A stretch of DNA of 64,000 nucleotides from Methylophaga thalassica. Lineage in GTDB: Bacteria > Pseudomonadota > Gammaproteobacteria > Nitrosococcales > Methylophagaceae. Below, in pieces: positions 55,570 through 64,000 of this stretch (position 1 is the first letter of the stretch; each line of letters begins with the position of its first letter). The stretch covers positions 186,001 through 250,000 of the forward strand of contig NZ_BSND01000005.1 of assembly GCF_030159795.1 (NCBI RefSeq), written 5' to 3'. Position numbers and translations under genes: made by a program. The notes beneath the pieces were generated by a model. It was not told where the DNA came from, ran no database searches, and worked only from the letters and a program-made list of their open reading frames with translations.

Positions 55570-56467
55570 TCAAAACAGAAGGCCCGAAACCAAAATACCG
55601 GTTTTTGTGAATAAACACGCGGGTAGTGCTGAAGCCGTAATAAACAGCTTAACAGCATATGACAGCATTACTCTCCACAGCTTATCTGCCACCGATATGC
55701 AAACGGCTATTCAAAATGCCATTGATGATGGTCATAAACGCATTATCGTCTCAGGCGGTGATGGTACGTTGGCATTAGCCGCTGGGATAATCACCGGTAC
55801 AGAAACTGAACTGGCCATTATTCCAGGTGGCACGCTCAACCATTTTGCCCAGCGCTTATCCATTCCGACCGATACCTCTTTAGCCATCGAACTGGCTACT
55901 CATGGTAAGGTGGCCAGCACCCATGTCGCTTATGTTAATGATCAGATATTTCTCAACACAAGCTCTGTTGGCGCTTATGTGACTTTTGTTCGCACCCGTG
56001 AATATCTGGAACGAAAAATGCGATATATGATGGCCAGCATATTGGCAGGTATCAGAAGACTCTACCATTTTCGCCATACTCACATTATTCTGAATGAACA
56101 AAAAATCAAAACGCCTCTGGTGTTTGTTGGCGTCGGTGAACGCGATCTTCAAATCCCATCAGCAGGACAAGTTAAAGCTGGTGGCCGTGAAGGTCTGCAC
56201 CTTATCGTTATTCGCTGCAACAGTAGCTGGTCAGCTATCAAACTCGTTTTTAGTGCGATGTTAATGGGAATTGATCCCTTAAAAAAAGCAAAGCTTGTCG
56301 ATAACGCCATTATTGACGAGGTGAAAGTGACCCTGCGTTCACGTAAGAAATGGCTTACTGTTGCTGTTGATGGGGAGTTAATCAAACTCAAACCACCATT
56401 ACACTATCGTTTCAAACGCGATAGCCTGAATGTTGTTGTTCCAGATGCGAAGGATGGAGATACATGA
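55559..56467 (+). CDS. Diacylglycerol/sphingosine kinase-fold lipid kinase (YegS/DgkB-like)
   Basis: This is a protein of about 302 residues with the DAGK catalytic fold. The nucleotide motif is SGGDGTLALAAG, followed by IPGGTLNHFAQRLSIP and VYVNDQIFLNTSSVGAYV-like segments, then a C-terminal beta domain (DGELIKL). Related enzymes phosphorylate diacylglycerol or phosphatidylglycerol. I chose ATG 55559 inside the 3' end of the phosphoesterase gene; an in-frame ATG at 55505 lies further upstream. It overlaps the DUF4112 gene by 4 bases. Placement after opgGH suggests recycling of lipid released by glucan decoration (inference). Confidence 0.87.
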   Translation: MKPNQNRRPETKIPVFVNKHAGSAEAVINSLTAYDSITLHSLSATDMQTAIQNAIDDGHKRIIVSGGDGTLALAAGIITGTETELAIIPGGTLNHFAQRLSIPTDTSLAIELATHGKVASTHVAYVNDQIFLNTSSVGAYVTFVRTREYLERKMRYMMASILAGIRRLYHFRHTHIILNEQKIKTPLVFVGVGERDLQIPSAGQVKAGGREGLHLIVIRCNSSWSAIKLVFSAMLMGIDPLKKAKLVDNAIIDEVKVTLRSRKKWLTVAVDGELIKLKPPLHYRFKRDSLNVVVPDAKDGDT

Positions 56468-56922
56468 GTAATCGAACACGGTTTATACACCGACTTAGTT
56501 GGTTTTTAGATGAATCGATCACCTTACCCGGTGGCTATAAAATCGGCGCTGACGGATTTCTAGGTCTTATTCCTGGCTTTGGTGACTTTATTGGTGGCCT
56601 GCTTTCCAGTGTGATTATTTATCAGGCTCATCAGCTAGGTGCACCAAAAATGATTCTGTTAAAAATGGCTATCAATATGTTAATTGATACCACACTTGGT
56701 GCTATTCCGGTCATTGGTGATGTCTTTGATTTTGTCTGGAAAGCTAACCGGAGAAATGTCGCTCTACTCAGCGAGTATGAGCAACAACCCCGGCAGGTAT
56801 ATCGTAAAACACTGCTGGAAAATATCGCTATTATTCTTATCTTAATCACCATGATTGGCCTGGCGGTAGCCTTTGTCGGCTGGATTATCAGCTTAATCTG
56901 GACGGCATTGTTTCAATCATAG
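56464..56922 (+). CDS. DUF4112 membrane protein
   Basis: This is a 152-residue protein with the DUF4112 signature LDESITLPGGYKIGADGFLGLIPGFGDFIGGLLSSVIIYQA and a second repeat-like stretch LIDTTLGAIPVIGDVFDFVWKANRRN. A C-terminal helix (IAIILILITMIGLAVAFVGWIISLIW) follows. The ATGA overlap couples it to the lipid kinase. Function unknown; the two IPGFGDF/IPVIGDVFD glycine-rich turns suggest membrane-embedded hairpins. Confidence 0.83.
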   Translation: MSNRTRFIHRLSWFLDESITLPGGYKIGADGFLGLIPGFGDFIGGLLSSVIIYQAHQLGAPKMILLKMAINMLIDTTLGAIPVIGDVFDFVWKANRRNVALLSEYEQQPRQVYRKTLLENIAIILILITMIGLAVAFVGWIISLIWTALFQS

Positions 56923-56956
56923 TAAGAAAAACAACTATCAATAAAAGGGAGTTATT

Positions 56957-57115
56957 ATGGACTTAATACGAATTCTGATTGCTATTTTGTTACCACCGCT
57001 TGGCGTATTCTTACAAGTCGGCTTCGGTGGTGCTTTCTGGCTAAATATCCTGCTAACTATTCTCGGCTATATTCCAGGTATTGTTCACGCAGTATGGATC
57101 ATTGCCAAGCGTTAA
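56957..57115 (+). CDS. Pmp3/YqaE family membrane peptide
   Basis: This is a 52-residue peptide reading MDLIRILIAILLPPLGVFLQ followed by GFWLN-like and ILGYIPGIVHAVWIIAKR segments, the UPF0057/Pmp3 pattern of two hydrophobic helices. AAGGGAG lies 6 bases before the ATG. Pmp3 proteins in yeast and plants counter salt stress by affecting membrane potential. It closes the opgGH-lipid kinase run and is followed by terminators. Confidence 0.92.
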   Translation: MDLIRILIAILLPPLGVFLQVGFGGAFWLNILLTILGYIPGIVHAVWIIAKR

Positions 57116-57124
57116 TACCGAGTA

Positions 57125-57198
57125 TGATGCCTTTTGTAATCAAGGCATCACGTCAAAATCGAATTTTTTTTGATGCCGGGACTTATCCCGGCATTTTT
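57125..57198 (+). terminator. Tandem hairpins ending the opgGH-downstream genes
   Basis: The first stem is TGATGCCTT / AAGGCATCA (57125-57150). The second is TGCCGGG-ACTTAT-CCCGGCA followed by TTTT (57174-57197), a canonical terminator. Confidence 0.85.
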
Positions 57199-57268
57199 GT
57201 ATTTGTCTATGATCAATAATGTTGCGATCATATAACGCTAGATCCTGCAAACCTCTCTAAGGTGAAAA

Positions 57269-57835
57269 ATGAATAAAGTATTAATTTCTGTTCTGGGAAG
57301 TGATCAACCCGGAATTATGGCCGTTATTGCAGATGTGATTAATCAGCGCAATGGCAATATTGAGAATTTGAGTCAAACGCTGCTCAACTCTGTTTTTGGT
57401 GCGTTATTACTTGTTGATGTTCCGCATGAGGAAGTGGCTGAAGAACTTCAAACAGCATTAGAAAACGCCTGTAACAACATGGGGCTATTCATCCGTGTAC
57501 ACCCATGGAATGAAAAAGCATCAGACTGGTATCAAAATAAACCTGAGGTTCAACCCTATATTGTCACGGTTATTGGGCCAGATCGTCAGGGCATTGTGGC
57601 TGAAGTGGCTGGACAACTGTTTAAACACGGTGTGAATATCACCAATATGCAAGCTATTTTCAAGGGTGGTAAAAACCCCATGGATAATTTAATGGTATTT
57701 GAAATTGATGTACCTAAAGCCACGATCATGAATGATTTACGTGATGCGCTTGCAGAAATCTCACAACGACTGGATCTGGAAGTCAGTGTGCAACATCGTA
57801 AAATTTTTGATTCCGTGAGCAATATACTTAATTAA
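57269..57835 (+). CDS. Tandem ACT-domain regulatory protein (GcvR-like)
   Basis: This is a 188-residue protein made of two ACT domains. The first begins VLISVLGSDQPGIMAVIADVINQRNGNIENLSQ and the second IVTVIGPDRQGIVAEVAGQLFKHGVNITNMQA. ACT pairs usually bind amino acids. The arrangement resembles GcvR, a glycine-cleavage regulator. It lies 40 bases before the DUF711 gene, a recurring pairing, so it may sense a ligand related to that enzyme. AAGGTG precedes the ATG. Confidence 0.85.
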   Translation: MNKVLISVLGSDQPGIMAVIADVINQRNGNIENLSQTLLNSVFGALLLVDVPHEEVAEELQTALENACNNMGLFIRVHPWNEKASDWYQNKPEVQPYIVTVIGPDRQGIVAEVAGQLFKHGVNITNMQAIFKGGKNPMDNLMVFEIDVPKATIMNDLRDALAEISQRLDLEVSVQHRKIFDSVSNILN

Positions 57836-57874
57836 TCGCCGTTATATTCTTACCCGTTCATATCAGGACATAAA

Positions 57875-59248
57875 ATGATTAATCCCAAAGACATTATTTC
57901 TACCTTACAAATGGTACGTGAAGAAAATCTGGATTTACGTACTGTGACCGTAGGGATCAGTCTTGCTGATTGTGTCAGTGACGACATTAATACTTTTAAA
58001 CGCAAAATCTACGACAAAATCACCCGTATCGCCGGCAATCTTGTCAGTACCTGTAACCGTATTGAAAGACGCTACGGCATCGAAGTGGCTAATAAACGCA
58101 TTTCTATTAGCCCCATCGGAGTAGTGGCTGCCCCCTTTAACTCTGATCAAATGGTGGAAATTGCGCTCACGCTTGATAAAGCTGCCTCAGAATTAGGTAT
58201 CGACTTTATCGGTGGCTTCACCGCTCTAGTGGAAAAAGGTATGACACATGGTGATAGAGCACTCATCAATGCTATTCCACAAGCATTAACTGAGAGTCAG
58301 CGCGTCTGCTCTTCAGTCAATGTCGCCAGCACCCGTGCCGGTATCAATATGGATGCCATCAAAGATATGGGCGTCATCATCAAACAAGCCGCTGAGATGA
58401 CAGCAAAAGACGATGGCCTGGCAGCAGCAAAACTGGTTGTGTTTGCCAATATCCCGCAAGACGTGCCATTCATGGCCGGTGCTTATCTTGGCATTGGTGA
58501 AGCTGATGCCGTTGTCAGTGTCGGTGTTAGTGGCCCAGGTGTGGTCAAAGCGGCCCTGGAACGTGCTCTTGAAGAAGAAGACGGCATGGACTTAAGTCGT
58601 GCCGCAGATGTGATTAAACAGACAGCAGCGCGCCTTACAAGAGCGGGCGAATTAGTTGGCCGTGAAGTCGCTCAATTATTAGGGTTACCCTTTGGTATTG
58701 TTGATCTTTCACTCGCCCCTACGCCGAATAAAAACGATAGCGTCGGTGAAATTTTTGAGGCTATCGGTTTACCTGCGATAGGCGCACCTGGTAGTACGGC
58801 CTTTTTATCAATGTTGAATGATGCGGTTAAAAAAGGTGGTGCGTTTGCCAGTTCACACGTCGGCGGACTCAGTGGCGCCTTTATTCCGGTTTGTGAAGAT
58901 TTGACGATTGCTGATTCCGCAGTGAATGGCACATTATCACTGGAAAAACTGGAAGCCATGACAGCCGTATGTTCTGTTGGCTTGGATATGGTCGCTATAC
59001 CTGGTGACACCTCTGCAGAGATGATTTCAGCCATTATTGCAGATGAAATGGCCATTGGTGTTATCAACAAAAAAACCACGGCAGCACGTCTGATTCCTGC
59101 GCCAGGCAAGAAAGCCGGTGATCATGTTGTCTATGGTGGTTTATTAGGTGAAGGCCCGGTCATGGCTGTTAACATGGGTAGTCATGAGAACCGCTTTGTT
59201 CGACTCGGTGGACGTATTCCATCTCCAATACAAAGTCTAGTTAACTAA
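57875..59248 (+). CDS. DUF711 (UPF0210/PFL) family protein
   Basis: This is a 457-residue protein with the family pattern MVREENLDLRTVTVGISL, NRIERRYGIEVANKRISISPIGV and DFIGGFTALVEKGMTHGD. A glycine-rich C-terminus includes GHVV-like and GSHENRFVRLGGRIPSPIQSL segments. The fold is related to glycyl-radical pyruvate-formate lyase barrels by naming only; no glycyl-radical loop is apparent. Activity is unknown. It is paired with the upstream ACT-domain gene and followed by a strong bidirectional terminator. Confidence 0.9.
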   Translation: MINPKDIISTLQMVREENLDLRTVTVGISLADCVSDDINTFKRKIYDKITRIAGNLVSTCNRIERRYGIEVANKRISISPIGVVAAPFNSDQMVEIALTLDKAASELGIDFIGGFTALVEKGMTHGDRALINAIPQALTESQRVCSSVNVASTRAGINMDAIKDMGVIIKQAAEMTAKDDGLAAAKLVVFANIPQDVPFMAGAYLGIGEADAVVSVGVSGPGVVKAALERALEEEDGMDLSRAADVIKQTAARLTRAGELVGREVAQLLGLPFGIVDLSLAPTPNKNDSVGEIFEAIGLPAIGAPGSTAFLSMLNDAVKKGGAFASSHVGGLSGAFIPVCEDLTIADSAVNGTLSLEKLEAMTAVCSVGLDMVAIPGDTSAEMISAIIADEMAIGVINKKTTAARLIPAPGKKAGDHVVYGGLLGEGPVMAVNMGSHENRFVRLGGRIPSPIQSLVN

Positions 59249-59260
59249 ATCTAAGGCATA

Positions 59261-59290
59261 AAAAAAGGGCTGATAAATCAGCCCTTTTTT
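59261..59290. terminator. Bidirectional terminator between DUF711 and fusA genes
   Basis: AAAAAAGGGCTGAT-AA-ATCAGCCCTTTTTT is a perfect 30-base palindrome with T runs on both strands, placed between two convergent genes. Confidence 0.95.
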
Positions 59291-59311
59291 ATTTTCTCTA
59301 GAAATAATAAC

Positions 59312-61402
59312 TTATTTCTTAGCAGCTTCACGCTCTTTTGTTTCTTTGATAACTTCGTCAGCTACATTACGTGGACATGGCATGTAGTGTAAGAACTCCA
59401 TAGAGAACTGACCACGACCCGATGTCATTGTACGTAGTGAACCGATGTAACCAAACATTTCACTCAGTGGCACTTCAGCTTTAATACGGACACCAGTTGC
59501 ACCCGCATCCTGAGACTTGATCATACCGCGGCGACGGTTTAAGTCACCAATAACGTCACCGACATTATCTTCTGGTGTAAACACGTCAACTTTCATGATC
59601 GGCTCAAGTAACTGAGGACCCGCTTTAGGAATAGACTGACGGAAACCACCCATTGCGGCTAATTCAAACGCGATGGCAGATGAGTCAACGGCGTGGAATG
59701 AACCATCAAATAAATTCACTTTAACGTCCAGTAATGGGAAGCCGGCTAATACACCTCTACCCATCATTTTCTTGAAGCCACCCTCAACAGCAGGCCAGAA
59801 TTCACGAGGAACTGTACCACCAGTTACTGTAGATTCAAAAGCAAAACCGCTACCTGGTTCACCTGGTTCAATGATGTAATCAATGCGACCGAACTGACCA
59901 GAACCACCTGATTGTTTCTTGTGCGTGTAGCTGTCTTCCACACGTTGCGTGATAGTTTCACGGTAAGCCACTTGCGGTTCACCAACGATAACGTCCACAC
60001 CATGAGTACGCTTCAGGATATCTACTTTGATATCCAAATGCAGCTCACCCATACCTTTCATGATGGTTTCGCCACTGTCTTCATCGGTTTCAACACGGAA
60101 TGAAGGATCTTCTTTAATCATTTTACCCAGAGCGATACCTAATTTCTCTGCCGCACCTTTATCTTTAGGTGCAATAGCGATTGAGATAACAGGATCAGGG
60201 AAGACCATTGGTTCAAGTGTTGCTGCGTTCTTCGGATCACATAATGTGTGACCTGTTTGAACATCTTTCATACCTACAATAGCGATGATGTCACCCGCGT
60301 GAGCGTAATCAAGCTCGTTACGGTCGTTCGCATGCATTTCCACCATACGACCAACGCGTTCTGTTTTACCTGTGAAGGTATTCAGAATGGTGTCACCTTT
60401 GCGAATTTCACCAGAGTAGAGTCGAACGAAGGTCAGTGCACCAAAACGGTCATCCATAATTTTGAATGCCAATGCACGTAGTGGACCATTGATATCAACA
60501 GTCGCCACTTTACCTGTTTCGTTACCTTCTAAATCGACTTCTGGTTGTGGATCCACTTCTGTTGGATCAGGCAGGTAATCAACAACAGCATCTAGTACTA
60601 ATTGAAGACCTTTGTTTTTGAACGAGCTACCGCAGTAAGTTGGGAAGAACGCTAATTCTAATGTACCTTTACGGATACATTTTTTCAGTTCATCAATAGA
60701 AGGCTCTTCACCTTCCAGATATTTTTCCATCAAATCATCGTCCTGCTCAACCGCAGTTTCGATAAGTTTTTCACGCCATTCTTCGATCTGGTCAGCCATC
60801 TCTGCAGGTGGCTCTTCAATGCTGTAGTTTTCAGGATCTTTTTCGTCAGGCCAGTACCATGCTTTACGCGTTAACAGGTCAACAACACCTTTGAACTCAT
60901 CTTCGATACCGATTGGCAGAACCATAACTAAAGGTGTGGCAGCAAGAACATCTTCAACTTGCTTAACAACGCGGTAGAAGTCTGCACCCATACGGTCAAG
61001 TTTGTTAACGTATATCAGACGAGATACTTCTGATTCGTTAGCATAACGCCAGTTAGTTTCTGATTGAGGCTCAACACCACCACTACCACAGAAAACACCA
61101 ATACCACCGTCAAGTACTTTTAATGAACGATATACTTCGATAGTGAAGTCAACGTGTCCCGGTGTATCGATAACATTTAAACGGTAACCTTTCCATGCAC
61201 ACGTGGTAGCAGCAGACTGAATGGTAATACCACGTTCAGCTTCCTGATCCATGAAGTCCATAGTTGATTCACCTTCGTGAACCTCACCAGTTTTATGAAT
61301 TTTACCGGTCAGTTTCAGGATACGCTCAGTTGTTGTGGTTTTACCCGCATCAACGTGGGCGAAGATACCTATATTTCTGTACTTGGATAAATCAGAAGCC
61401 AT
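59312..61402 (-). CDS. fusA2: Elongation factor G, EF-G2-type paralogue
   Basis: This is a 696-residue translational GTPase with five-domain EF-G structure. GTPase motifs are [13 protein letters not shown] (G1), RGITIQSA (G2), DTPGHVDF (G3) and NKLDR (G4). The start [23 protein letters not shown] and the [23 protein letters not shown] segment match the second EF-G of Vibrio, Shewanella and Pseudomonas more than the main one (usually ISAHIDAGKTT). It is not beside rpsL, rpsG or tuf. The canonical fusA is therefore expected elsewhere, which I could not check. Confidence 0.9.
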   Translation of the reverse strand: MASDLSKYRNIGIFAHVDAGKTTTTERILKLTGKIHKTGEVHEGESTMDFMDQEAERGITIQSAATTCAWKGYRLNVIDTPGHVDFTIEVYRSLKVLDGGIGVFCGSGGVEPQSETNWRYANESEVSRLIYVNKLDRMGADFYRVVKQVEDVLAATPLVMVLPIGIEDEFKGVVDLLTRKAWYWPDEKDPENYSIEEPPAEMADQIEEWREKLIETAVEQDDDLMEKYLEGEEPSIDELKKCIRKGTLELAFFPTYCGSSFKNKGLQLVLDAVVDYLPDPTEVDPQPEVDLEGNETGKVATVDINGPLRALAFKIMDDRFGALTFVRLYSGEIRKGDTILNTFTGKTERVGRMVEMHANDRNELDYAHAGDIIAIVGMKDVQTGHTLCDPKNAATLEPMVFPDPVISIAIAPKDKGAAEKLGIALGKMIKEDPSFRVETDEDSGETIMKGMGELHLDIKVDILKRTHGVDVIVGEPQVAYRETITQRVEDSYTHKKQSGGSGQFGRIDYIIEPGEPGSGFAFESTVTGGTVPREFWPAVEGGFKKMMGRGVLAGFPLLDVKVNLFDGSFHAVDSSAIAFELAAMGGFRQSIPKAGPQLLEPIMKVDVFTPEDNVGDVIGDLNRRRGMIKSQDAGATGVRIKAEVPLSEMFGYIGSLRTMTSGRGQFSMEFLHYMPCPRNVADEVIKETKEREAAKK

Positions 61403-61462
61403 AATCCTGTCTCTATTATTTAAATGAACAATTCGTGCATTTACACGGAGTTAAACCCGCCA

Positions 61463-61477
61463 ATTCTAAACTAGAAT
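61463..61477. promoter_or_regulatory. Palindrome upstream of the EF-G gene
   Basis: ATTCTA-AAC-TAGAAT is a perfect inverted repeat 60 bases before the EF-G start. It could be an operator or overlap the promoter; no regulator is recognised. Confidence 0.3.
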
Positions 61478-61503
61478 CTTTGTATATGCACACATTTATA
61501 AGT

Positions 61504-61531
61504 AAAAAAGCGACAAAGACTGCTATGTCGC
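61504..61531 (-). terminator. Terminator of the nuo operon
   Basis: On the minus strand GCGACA / TGTCGC form a hairpin (loop of 10) followed by TTTTTT, 66 bases after the DUF2818 stop. It separates the nuo genes from the EF-G gene. Confidence 0.85.
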
Positions 61532-61597
61532 CATTCAATAAATCTACTATCAGGTAATGACAGCGTGATGTTAAATCATTTGCGGAATCTATAAAGG

Positions 61598-61900
61598 CTA
61601 TTTAAACCTGTGTTGCATCGGTACCCATTGATAACGATATACAACCCCTGGTACCGACAGCACCAAAAACAAACTCAACACTGTCACAAAAAATTCCCAA
61701 CCTTGTGAGTAAACATCTCCGGAAAAGCGGATTTCAAAAGCAATACCGATAAGCAGGCTGATAAAAAAATACACGACTAATTCAAGTAACCGTATCCAGT
61801 TGGATTTTTGTTCCAGTGCATAAACAAAAAATACACGTTCGCCTATCCACGGTAGATTTGCCAATATAAAAAACAGCCCTAACATAAGCCAAATAGACAT
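61598..61900 (-). CDS. DUF2818 membrane protein
   Basis: This is a 100-residue protein with three hydrophobic helices: WLMLGLFFILANLPWIGERVFF, LLELVVYFFISLLIGIAFEIRF and FFVTVLSLFLVLSVPGVVYRY. The family is typically found after nuoN. ATG 61900 has AGGAA upstream; the frame is open to 61930. It starts 8 bases after the nuoN stop. Its role in complex I is unknown. Confidence 0.85.
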   Translation of the reverse strand: MSIWLMLGLFFILANLPWIGERVFFVYALEQKSNWIRLLELVVYFFISLLIGIAFEIRFSGDVYSQGWEFFVTVLSLFLVLSVPGVVYRYQWVPMQHRFK

Positions 61901-61908
61901 GTTGTTTC

Positions 61909-63342
61909 CTAAGAAAAAACGGTAGAACAAACCGACATTAATAATCCTGGAAATATCCCCAGTGCTAGCACCAATAAAGTATTAATGCTCAATACAAAAC
62001 CAGCTGAACCTGAGGTATTCGCTTCATGATGGTGTTCGGCATCATCAAAATACATGACTTTTATGACACGTAAATAATAAAAAGCACCAATCACTGACAT
62101 CACCACCGCAACCAACGCAACGGCTAACATATCTGCATCTACCACCGCTTTAACTACACCTAATTTGGCATAAAAACCTGCTAATGGTGGTATTCCTGCC
62201 ATTGAAAACATCAAAATCAGCATTAACAAAGCCAACCACGGATGTTGTTTGCTCAGTCCTTTAAAGTCATCAATATTATCTGCTTCAAAGCCGTAACGGC
62301 TCATCAACAGAATCACACCAAAACTGCCTAATGTCATGAGGGCATATACCAAGGTATAAAACATCGAAGCGGCATAACCTGCTTCCGTACCGGCAAGTAC
62401 ACCCATCAATAAAAAACCGACATGAGAAATCGTAGAATACGCCAGCATGCGTTTAATATTGGTCTGAGCGATAGCCACAACATTACCGATTATCATCGAT
62501 AAAACAGCCATCAACATCATCATCGGTTGCCAATAGCTTTGTAAGTCTATCAGTCCATCGACTAATAATCGAATCAACAAAGCAAAAGCAGCAATTTTAG
62601 GTGCGGCAGCAATAAAAAGCGTCATCGCTGTCGGTGCACCATGATAAACATCCGGTAACCACATATGAAACGGCACCGCGCCAAACTTAAAGCCGATACC
62701 AATAATAATAAAAACCAGTGCAAAGCTTAGGATTGTGTCATTGCTGGACGATGAATACACAGCTGTAGCAATATCCTGCAACATCAAACTTCCTGTAATG
62801 CCATAGATAATAGACATGCCATATAACAACATTCCCGAAGCAATCGCACCGAGGATGAAATATTTCATCGCAGCTTCAGTCGCAATCGCCGAATCACGAT
62901 GCATTGCTACCATGGCATAAAGACACAAGGACAATAACTCCAGCCCTAAATACAAAGTCAGAAAGTGATTCGCCGACACCATAATCAACATACCCAGCGT
63001 GGCGAACAAGGCTAAAACATAAAACTCGCCTTGAAGTAATTGGCGTACCCGTAAATATTCAACGGAATATAACAAGACACACATATTCACCAGACAGATG
63101 GCTATTTTTAATACATCACTCAGGCCATCTTTAACATAAGTGTCGGAAAAGGTCTTTCCGGCTTCGCCCCAGGAAGAAACCAGGATAATCAGTACAGCAA
63201 GTAAACTTAACTGGCTGAGCCCATAGACCCAACTCACTTTTCTACTGCCGGTAAAAGCAACAAATAATAAGACAACACAAGCCATTGCCAGCATGACCAT
63301 TTCAGGTAATGCAAACAACATATTTGGCACTTGGTAGTTCAT
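61909..63342 (-). CDS. nuoN: NADH-quinone oxidoreductase subunit N
   Basis: This is an antiporter-like proton-pumping subunit of complex I with about 14 helices. Its 477 residues are normal. Conserved segments are YLGLELLSLCLYAMVAMHRDS (Glu of helix 5), FGAVPFHMWLPDVYHGAPTAMTLFIAAAPKIAAFA (lysine-bearing helices) and NIKRMLAYSTISHVGFLLMG. ATG 63342 with AAGGA upstream is preferred over a TTG at 63348. It lies 14 bases after nuoM. Confidence 0.97.
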   Translation of the reverse strand: MNYQVPNMLFALPEMVMLAMACVVLLFVAFTGSRKVSWVYGLSQLSLLAVLIILVSSWGEAGKTFSDTYVKDGLSDVLKIAICLVNMCVLLYSVEYLRVRQLLQGEFYVLALFATLGMLIMVSANHFLTLYLGLELLSLCLYAMVAMHRDSAIATEAAMKYFILGAIASGMLLYGMSIIYGITGSLMLQDIATAVYSSSSNDTILSFALVFIIIGIGFKFGAVPFHMWLPDVYHGAPTAMTLFIAAAPKIAAFALLIRLLVDGLIDLQSYWQPMMMLMAVLSMIIGNVVAIAQTNIKRMLAYSTISHVGFLLMGVLAGTEAGYAASMFYTLVYALMTLGSFGVILLMSRYGFEADNIDDFKGLSKQHPWLALLMLILMFSMAGIPPLAGFYAKLGVVKAVVDADMLAVALVAVVMSVIGAFYYLRVIKVMYFDDAEHHHEANTSGSAGFVLSINTLLVLALGIFPGLLMSVCSTVFS

Positions 63343-63356
63343 TATCAATTGTCCTT

Positions 63357-64000
63357 TTAGAGCTTGGATTGAGACACTTGTGTTAATAAATTTTCAACAG
63401 AAGCGTGCATCACGTCTAACAATGGATCAGGCCAGAGACCTAACACTAAAACAATCACCGCTAAACTCGCTAACAGCATAAATTCACGGGTATTAATATC
63501 TTCCAGTTCAGCAACGTGTTGATTTGCCACTTCACCAAAAAAGACTCGTTTCACCATCCACAAGGTATAGGCTGCACCAAGAATTAAGGTTGTCGCTGCC
63601 AGAAAAGCAAACCAGAAATTCGCCTGAAAAGCAGCCAGAATCACCATAAACTCACCCACAAAACCTGATGTGCCTGGTAGACCGGCATTTGCCATGGCAA
63701 AAAATACCGCAAATGCCGTGAATGTCGGCATGGTATTAATAACCCCACCATAGGCACTAATTTCACGGGTATGCATCCGGTCATACAATACACCGACAGC
63801 CAAAAACATCGCTGCGGAAATAAAGCCATGTGACACCATCTGCACCATGGCCCCTTCCACCGCCAGCACTGCCCCACTACCTGTTGCTGAGTTAAAAAAT
63901 ATTCTGAAAACAATAAATAAGCCCAGCGTCACAAAGCCCATATGAGCAATACTCGAATAGGCAATTAATTTTTTCAGGTCCGACTGTACCAGTGCCACAA
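63357..64000 (-). CDS. nuoM: NADH-quinone oxidoreductase subunit M (partial, N-terminus off window)
   Basis: This is the C-terminal 213 or so residues of the antiporter-like NuoM subunit of complex I, running off the window end. Visible segments are DLKKLIAYSSIAHMGFVTLG, FISAAMFLAVGVLYDRMHTREI and NAGLPGTSGFVGEFMVILAAFQ, all diagnostic of NuoM. It is followed directly by nuoN in the standard nuo order. Confidence 0.96.
   Translation of the reverse strand, partial: VALVQSDLKKLIAYSSIAHMGFVTLGLFIVFRIFFNSATGSGAVLAVEGAMVQMVSHGFISAAMFLAVGVLYDRMHTREISAYGGVINTMPTFTAFAVFFAMANAGLPGTSGFVGEFMVILAAFQANFWFAFLAATTLILGAAYTLWMVKRVFFGEVANQHVAELEDINTREFMLLASLAVIVLVLGLWPDPLLDVMHASVENLLTQVSQSKL

Noticed and set aside
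58672-59109. Open frame of 145 codons antisense to the DUF711 gene
   Set aside because: It is a mirror of a conserved coding region, with no start signal and no domain.
57875-59248. Pyruvate formate-lyase activity for the PFL-named protein
   Set aside because: No glycyl-radical motif or activating enzyme is seen; the PFL label reflects family naming only.

Overview
The window looks like chromosomal housekeeping DNA from an AT-leaning gammaproteobacterium. The gene families resemble those of marine, sulfur- or methyl-compound-using relatives such as Methylophaga. That placement is an impression from protein similarity (flavocytochrome c flavoprotein, YbhP, EF-P modification genes, nuo, opgGH). 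No diagnostic methylotrophy gene is present. I see no tRNA, rRNA, CRISPR array, insertion sequence, phage gene or clear transferred island, and no gene-free stretch longer than about 300 bases.

Layout. Bases 1-2.9 kb hold chaperones: the 5' part of hslO (Hsp33) and htpG with a heat-shock type promoter. Bases 2.9-8.8 kb run on the plus strand: a YbhP phosphatase/nuclease-fold protein, two small membrane proteins, gluQ, a chemoreceptor with a two-module sensor, and a multidomain lipoprotein. Bases 8.8-14.1 kb hold a MexEF-like RND pump with a divergent TetR regulator; matching operator palindromes lie inside both core promoters. Bases 14.1-22.5 kb mix thpR, two diguanylate cyclases, yaaA, a DUF4389 protein, a two-gene TRAP permease without its binding protein, and a Fur-boxed TonB receptor. 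Bases 22.5-26.3 kb hold the EF-P modification set (epmA, efp, epmB) and citrate synthase.

Bases 26.4-38.9 kb form a long minus-strand cell-shape block: mreB, mreC, mreD, mrdA, rodA, mltB, rlpA, dacA, dat, ybeD, lipB, lipA, ending unexpectedly in a flavocytochrome c sulfide dehydrogenase flavoprotein. MreC seems to start at AUU. Bases 39-43.5 kb hold gatC-gatA (no gatB), a lone acetolactate synthase large subunit, a thioredoxin-like protein and rpmB-rpmG. Bases 43.6-48.8 kb hold an EAL-HDOD protein and a GldA/GldF/GldG/DUF4340 ABC cluster. Bases 48.8-51 kb hold mutM, a small cytochrome c resembling half of FccA, and rluD.

Bases 51-57.1 kb are the most suggestive stretch. opgG-opgH (periplasmic glucan synthesis) are followed in tight succession by a metallophosphoesterase, a diacylglycerol/sphingosine-kinase-fold lipid kinase, a DUF4112 membrane protein and a Pmp3/YqaE peptide. 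Together they look like an envelope and osmotic lipid module. Bases 57.2-59.3 kb hold a tandem-ACT protein paired with a DUF711 (PFL) protein. Bases 59.3-64 kb hold a stand-alone EF-G of the EF-G2 type and the end of a nuo operon (nuoM', nuoN, DUF2818).

All assignments come from reading the protein sequences. No database search was run, and promoter and hairpin calls are by eye.
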